From contig JAGVEU010000183.1 of assembly GCA_020057985.1 (NCBI GenBank), forward strand, positions 1-17,699: a DNA stretch of 17,699 nt. The letters run 5' to 3'. Made by a program: the position numbers and the translations under genes. Every line of letters begins with the position of its first letter. Position 1 is the first letter of the stretch. Below the pieces are notes generated by a model. The model was not told where the DNA came from, searched no databases, and was given only the letters and a program-made list of their open reading frames with translations. The DNA comes from Calditrichota bacterium. Its GTDB lineage: Bacteria; Electryoneota; RPQS01. Of this stretch, positions 14,915 through 17,699 are shown piece by piece.

Positions 14915-15723
14915 GTCCTCGCTAATCGCCTCGGACATGAGAGTGTGAGGCGCCTTTGATTTGGAGCATCTTCGGAGTCCACAAGCCATCCTGCTTCGAT
15001 AAGGCGGGTTAGGTAATCCACGATCGGTAATTGCTGGACTGGCTCGTGTTCACGCGGTGACAACCGTGCGCACATCTCAAGACACATATGTGTCGGGATG
15101 GCCTCAGTGCTGAAGTCCATTTCCATCACGCCTTGCTTGAGATCGTGCCTCTTTAGGGCGGTGATCACGAACTCCTCGATGACATTGGCGACGTGGCTGT
15201 AGGTATACTCCACTAAGTAAACTTCAGGACACAAAGAAATGTTCTTCTTCACCTTGTGTTTGAACTCAAGATTCGCATCAAGAAATCTAAGTTCGTTCTG
15301 CAAAAGATCGTTGAGAGGATAGTGATCTGATCTATTGAGGCCGCCACGGCTGATCCGTTGAGCCAATACGCTGAGAATATCCGAAAGATGCTTTGCATTG
15401 CGAGTGATGATGTCCATGTTTGTGCGGCTTCGATCCATGTGAGTCTGAAATTCCTGTCGAGTGGCCTCATCGAGTTCCTGAGCTTGACGCAGCATTTCTT
15501 CGATGGTCGCGGCGCGCATCTCAAGCAACTGGGTCCCGCCCATCACACCAGAGAGCGGAGTTGACAGATTATGAATGATCCCAGGCAGCATCGAGCCGAG
15601 GAAGGCGAGATCAAGAATTTGATAATACTGATCTTGTTGAAATCCGGAAGTATGCCTGGCATGTGACAAAAAGCGCTGATCTTGCGAAGCACGTTTATTA
15701 TTTTTCACAGTTCGTATGCTCAT
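14911..15723 (-). CDS. Degenerate histidine-kinase-like protein
   Basis: A 270-residue soluble protein. Residues 40-70 (FLGSMLPGIIHNLSTPLSGVMGGTQLLEMR) match a HisKA dimerisation helix with the phospho-acceptor His51 in the HNLxTPL context, and helix two follows to about 120. The ATP-binding half is poorly preserved: SHVANVIEEFVITAL (176-190) sits where the N box should be but lacks the usual Asn pattern, and no DxGxG or GxGxG box is visible before the end. There is no input domain, membrane segment or neighbouring response regulator. It could be a phosphotransfer or dimerisation partner of another kinase, or a decaying gene. The ATG at 15723 has an in-frame stop six bases upstream and a weak GAG-type site. 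It ends in TGA before a terminator hairpin. Confidence 0.72.
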   Translation of the reverse strand: MSIRTVKNNKRASQDQRFLSHARHTSGFQQDQYYQILDLAFLGSMLPGIIHNLSTPLSGVMGGTQLLEMRAATIEEMLRQAQELDEATRQEFQTHMDRSRTNMDIITRNAKHLSDILSVLAQRISRGGLNRSDHYPLNDLLQNELRFLDANLEFKHKVKKNISLCPEVYLVEYTYSHVANVIEEFVITALKRHDLKQGVMEMDFSTEAIPTHMCLEMCARLSPREHEPVQQLPIVDYLTRLIEAGWLVDSEDAPNQRRLTLSCPRRLART

Positions 15724-16289
15724 TATTCAATTCTCAGCGCTTTACGTGATATTCTGTTCTTGCTTTTGCTGGGGAATCTCAGTATACTGAACCAGTCAAA
15801 CATGCAAATTGCACTCTGCATGGCACCTCTTCACGGGCTGCTCAGCCATTGGATTCCGTACCTCCTAATAAGCAAAACGGAGACCGTTCGTGATTCCGGA
15901 ATCTGGGCTGAAGACGTTGAAAAATTTCTCCGTTCCTTCGCATGTAGTTTGCTGAGTCCTGCGGCAAGTGTCGAGCTGTAGAACTTGCTGTCGTGCGCAG
16001 TAACGATCCGGCGCAACGACATGATTGCTGATTCAGTTGTGAAGTTGAGCGCATTTGACCAGAAAAGACAGAGCTGAGAAAGTCAGCAATCATCTCGCAG
16101 ATAAACAGAGTCTGCTTGCACTCTGCAAGGTTGTTGCCTGATTGCCCGTGGGAGGATCCGGCCAGCCAGTGTCCCTCATAAGTACAAACGCGGCAGTGCA
16201 CCGCCCCGCAATGCGGAGTAACGCAACCTTTCGGTTGGCCATTTCCAGCACAGGGTTTGCTCTTGGCATCCTCTAATATCTGATAGCCC
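15724..16289. other. Poorly explained region between divergent genes
   Basis: About 570 bases between the minus-strand kinase-like gene and the plus-strand methyltransferase. It holds a Cys-rich minus-strand reading frame (see 15831-16297) and several small inverted repeats, among them CAGTATACTG (15780-15789), TGCAAATTGCA (15803-15813) and CTTGCA-CTC-TGCAAG (16115-16129). No tRNA was recognised. Confidence 0.5.
15781..15807 (-). promoter_or_regulatory. Weak candidate promoter for the kinase-like gene
   Basis: TTGCAT (15802-15807) and TATACT (15781-15786) on the minus strand, with a spacer of only 15 bases, about 60 bases upstream of the ATG at 15723. The -10 is good but the spacing is short, and the -10 lies inside the palindrome CAGTATACTG, which could instead be an operator. 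Confidence 0.25.
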
Positions 16290-16297
16290 TTGCACAA
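15831..16297 (-). pseudogene. Cys-rich hypothetical protein, possibly frameshifted remnant
   Basis: Not recognised. In one frame the minus strand reads from about 16297: CKGYQILEDAKSKPC, then GCVTPHCGAVHCRVCTYEG, then LAECKQTLFICEMIADFL. Regularly spaced Cys/His, sensible codon choice (GAG, AAG, CTG, AAC) and a helical end suggest a real zinc-ribbon-like segment. Below about 16060 this frame turns into low-quality Ser/Gln/Arg-rich sequence, while a second frame, open from 16082 to a stop at 15831, reads NALNFTTESAIMSLRRIV and TAHDSKFYSSTLAAGLSKL, which is more protein-like. The two would join with one indel near 16060. No good start codon or ribosome binding site exists at the N-terminal end, which overlaps the start of the divergent methyltransferase gene. 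It may therefore be a truncated, broken gene. Confidence 0.3.
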
Positions 16298-16943
16298 ACA
16301 CCTCGAAACAGATCCTATTCTGAAACCCTCGACCAAGCACTCGTTCGGGTTCTGGCTGTATCTTCATCGCGGCTGGGGGATTGTCCCATTGGTGGCGCTC
16401 GGACTTGTGCTCAACTTTCACGAACTCTCAGTTCAGAACGGATATCTCATGATGTTGGCGGGCGCAGTCGGTGTTTTCGCCGGGACACTGCTGCGCATTG
16501 TCTGCGTGACCTTTGTCGGGCCGATCTCCAAGCAGCGAAAAGCGTTATCCTTCGGGAATATCATCACCGACGGCCCCTATGCCTTGACCCGCAATCCGAT
16601 GTATCTCGCGGACTCGGCCATTGCACTTGGTGTGGCGATGATGTCGCGTATGCCGTGGCTTGTCCTTGTGGCTCTACTGATCGGAGCGGCGATAACCGCG
16701 CTGATTATCGAATGGGAAGAGTACTTCCTGCGCCATTATTACGGGCAGATTTACATTGACTACTGCAAATCGGTCCCACGCTGGTTTTCACTGCACCGTC
16801 TTTTTCACACCGACAGCTACTTCAAAACACGCGGTCGTGTGAAGCTGATGAGTGCCGTTCGCGCCGAGAGTCTGACGCTGCTTATCGGCCTCATTGCCAT
16901 TCTTTCGTTTATTGCCAAAGCCTATCTTGATATCTATCTGTAA
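16290..16943 (+). CDS. Membrane methyltransferase, isoprenylcysteine carboxyl methyltransferase/PEMT type
   Basis: Integral membrane methyltransferase using S-adenosylmethionine. The family signature is clear: DGPYALTRNPMYLA at 94-107, and after the next helices EWEEYFLRHYYGQIYIDYCKSVPRW at 141-165, with the paired glutamates and YxxY-VPRW ending typical of ICMT-like proteins. Membrane segments lie at about 28-48, 52-75, 108-118, 122-142 and 195-212; the last helix after the catalytic tail is an extra relative to many bacterial members. The start is TTG at 16290: an in-frame TAG lies four bases upstream, so no longer start is possible; no ribosome binding site is seen, leaving the start uncertain. 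Bacterial substrates may be lipids or small molecules rather than prenyl-cysteine. The next gene starts 23 bases downstream, so they probably share a transcript. Confidence 0.82.
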   Translation: MHKHLETDPILKPSTKHSFGFWLYLHRGWGIVPLVALGLVLNFHELSVQNGYLMMLAGAVGVFAGTLLRIVCVTFVGPISKQRKALSFGNIITDGPYALTRNPMYLADSAIALGVAMMSRMPWLVLVALLIGAAITALIIEWEEYFLRHYYGQIYIDYCKSVPRWFSLHRLFHTDSYFKTRGRVKLMSAVRAESLTLLIGLIAILSFIAKAYLDIYL

Positions 16944-16966
16944 AACCTTTTTCGAGGACACCCATC

Positions 16967-17699
16967 TTGCCAACAACTACTGAACAACTCGCGGCATTCA
17001 CTGAACAAGTTCGCTACCAAGATCTATCTCCTGAAGCCATAGTCCAGGTGAAGCGCTTCCTCTGGGATTCCATTGGCTGTGCTTTCGGCGGATTGGACAC
17101 TCGTGATGCGGGAATCATGCGCGAATTCATGCGCGACACCGGAGGAACCGCCGAATCCAGCGTGATTGGAACCGGTGAGCGCGGACCTGCTGTTTTAACC
17201 AGTCTGGTGAACGCCCTGCTCATTCGGGCGCTGGATTACAATGACATTTACTGGAATCAGGATCCGTGCCATCCCTCGGATCTCATTCCGGCAGCGCTCA
17301 GTCTTGCCGAGGCTCGTTCAAAATCCGGTAAGGATCTGCTGCTTGGTATAGCGCTCTGCTATGAGTTTGAAATGCGTTTTTGTCAGGCGGCGATCCCCGG
17401 AATTCGGGAACGCAAATGGCATCATGCGTCCCTCACGGCGTTTGCCGCTCCACTTGTGGCCGGTAAAATGCTGGGACTGAATGCCTCGCAATTGACCCAT
17501 GCAGTAGGCATCTCGGCCTCGCATCAGATGACACTCGGATGTGTAACGGCGGGAAAGCTGACCATGATGAAGAATACCGTTGATCCCATGGCAACTCAAG
17601 GGGGTGTCGTTGCTGCTTTGCTTGCAGAAAAAGGGTATCAGGGTCCGGCGCATGTTGTGGACGGGAAGGAAGGAATGACGGAGTGCCTTGGACCAGATT
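16967..17699 (+). CDS. MmgE/PrpD family protein, 3' end cut by window edge
   Basis: N-terminal 244 residues of an MmgE/PrpD-family lyase; the family includes 2-methylcitrate dehydratase (PrpD) and cis-aconitate decarboxylase. Typical marks are FLWDSIGCAFGG (31-42), NALLIRALDYNDIYW (82-96) followed by CHPSDLIPAALSLAE (101-115) with the conserved His102, then the helical HHASLTAFAAPLVAGKMLGL and the Lys-rich KLTMMKN segment leading into ATQGG. The start is TTG at 16967, supported by GAGGA eight bases upstream. No methylcitrate synthase or methylisocitrate lyase is visible, so activity on methylcitrate is not established; PrpD homologues act on several hydroxy acids. It follows the methyltransferase by 23 bases. 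The full family length is about 450-500 residues, so roughly half is outside the window. Confidence 0.9.
   Translation, partial: MPTTTEQLAAFTEQVRYQDLSPEAIVQVKRFLWDSIGCAFGGLDTRDAGIMREFMRDTGGTAESSVIGTGERGPAVLTSLVNALLIRALDYNDIYWNQDPCHPSDLIPAALSLAEARSKSGKDLLLGIALCYEFEMRFCQAAIPGIRERKWHHASLTAFAAPLVAGKMLGLNASQLTHAVGISASHQMTLGCVTAGKLTMMKNTVDPMATQGGVVAALLAEKGYQGPAHVVDGKEGMTECLGPD

Noticed and set aside
15830..15855. Strong TAGGAGGT followed by ATG on the minus strand
   Set aside because: The frame stops after 17 codons and does not join the kinase-like gene; it may be a short leader peptide but nothing supports it.
15682..15981. 99-codon plus-strand frame overlapping the kinase-like gene start
   Set aside because: It is antisense to the start of a supported gene, lacks a ribosome site and has no recognisable content.

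Overview
The window reads as a chromosomal segment of a Gram-negative-type bacterium. It has a TonB-dependent outer-membrane receptor, a lipoprotein signal, a Tat-exported molybdenum/tungsten enzyme and Sec-exported M16 peptidases. Base composition is moderate. TTG is used as a start codon unusually often (five of the genes), usually behind a strong AGGAGG-like ribosome binding site. No ribosomal RNA or other marker is present, so I cannot name the lineage. The gene mix would suit an anaerobic or facultative Deltaproteobacteria- or FCB-like lineage, but that is inference only.

Region by region: (1) 1-3780, minus strand: a formate dehydrogenase operon, fdhA (Tat signal, cysteine in the selenocysteine position) followed one base later by the four-cluster ferredoxin subunit fdhB, which runs off the left edge. 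(2) 3781-4315: an AT-rich gap with a perfect 11-bp inverted repeat and a 12-bp palindrome. (3) 4316-7251, minus: an outer-membrane import pair, a lipoprotein with two copies of one domain followed by a TonB-dependent receptor. (4) 7551-10960, minus: a compact five-gene operon behind a recognisable promoter. It encodes a THEP1-like P-loop NTPase, a two-helix membrane protein with a zinc-ribbon tail, a four-helix membrane protein, an SDR enzyme fused to a helical RsbR-like domain, and a 49-residue protein. (5) 11129-11254: three 30-bp palindromic repeats on an exact 48-bp period. (6) 11273-14810, minus: suhB-type phosphatase, catalytic M16 peptidase and non-catalytic M16 partner, overlapping at both junctions. 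(7) 14911-15723, minus: a degenerate histidine-kinase-like protein ending in an intrinsic terminator. (8) 15724-16289: a poorly explained stretch holding a Cys-rich, possibly frameshifted minus-strand reading frame. (9) 16290-17699, plus: an isoprenylcysteine-type membrane methyltransferase and the start of an MmgE/PrpD-family gene that leaves the right edge.

How they fit: the formate dehydrogenase would oxidise formate on the outer face of the inner membrane and pass electrons through its iron-sulfur subunit. The lipoprotein and receptor form a surface uptake unit of unknown substrate. The M16 pair is the usual catalytic plus non-catalytic heterodimer. The least understood unit is the five-gene operon at 7551-10960, whose mixture of NTPase, membrane zinc-ribbon, small membrane protein and SDR-RsbR fusion does not match a pathway I know and is the best candidate here for an undescribed system.
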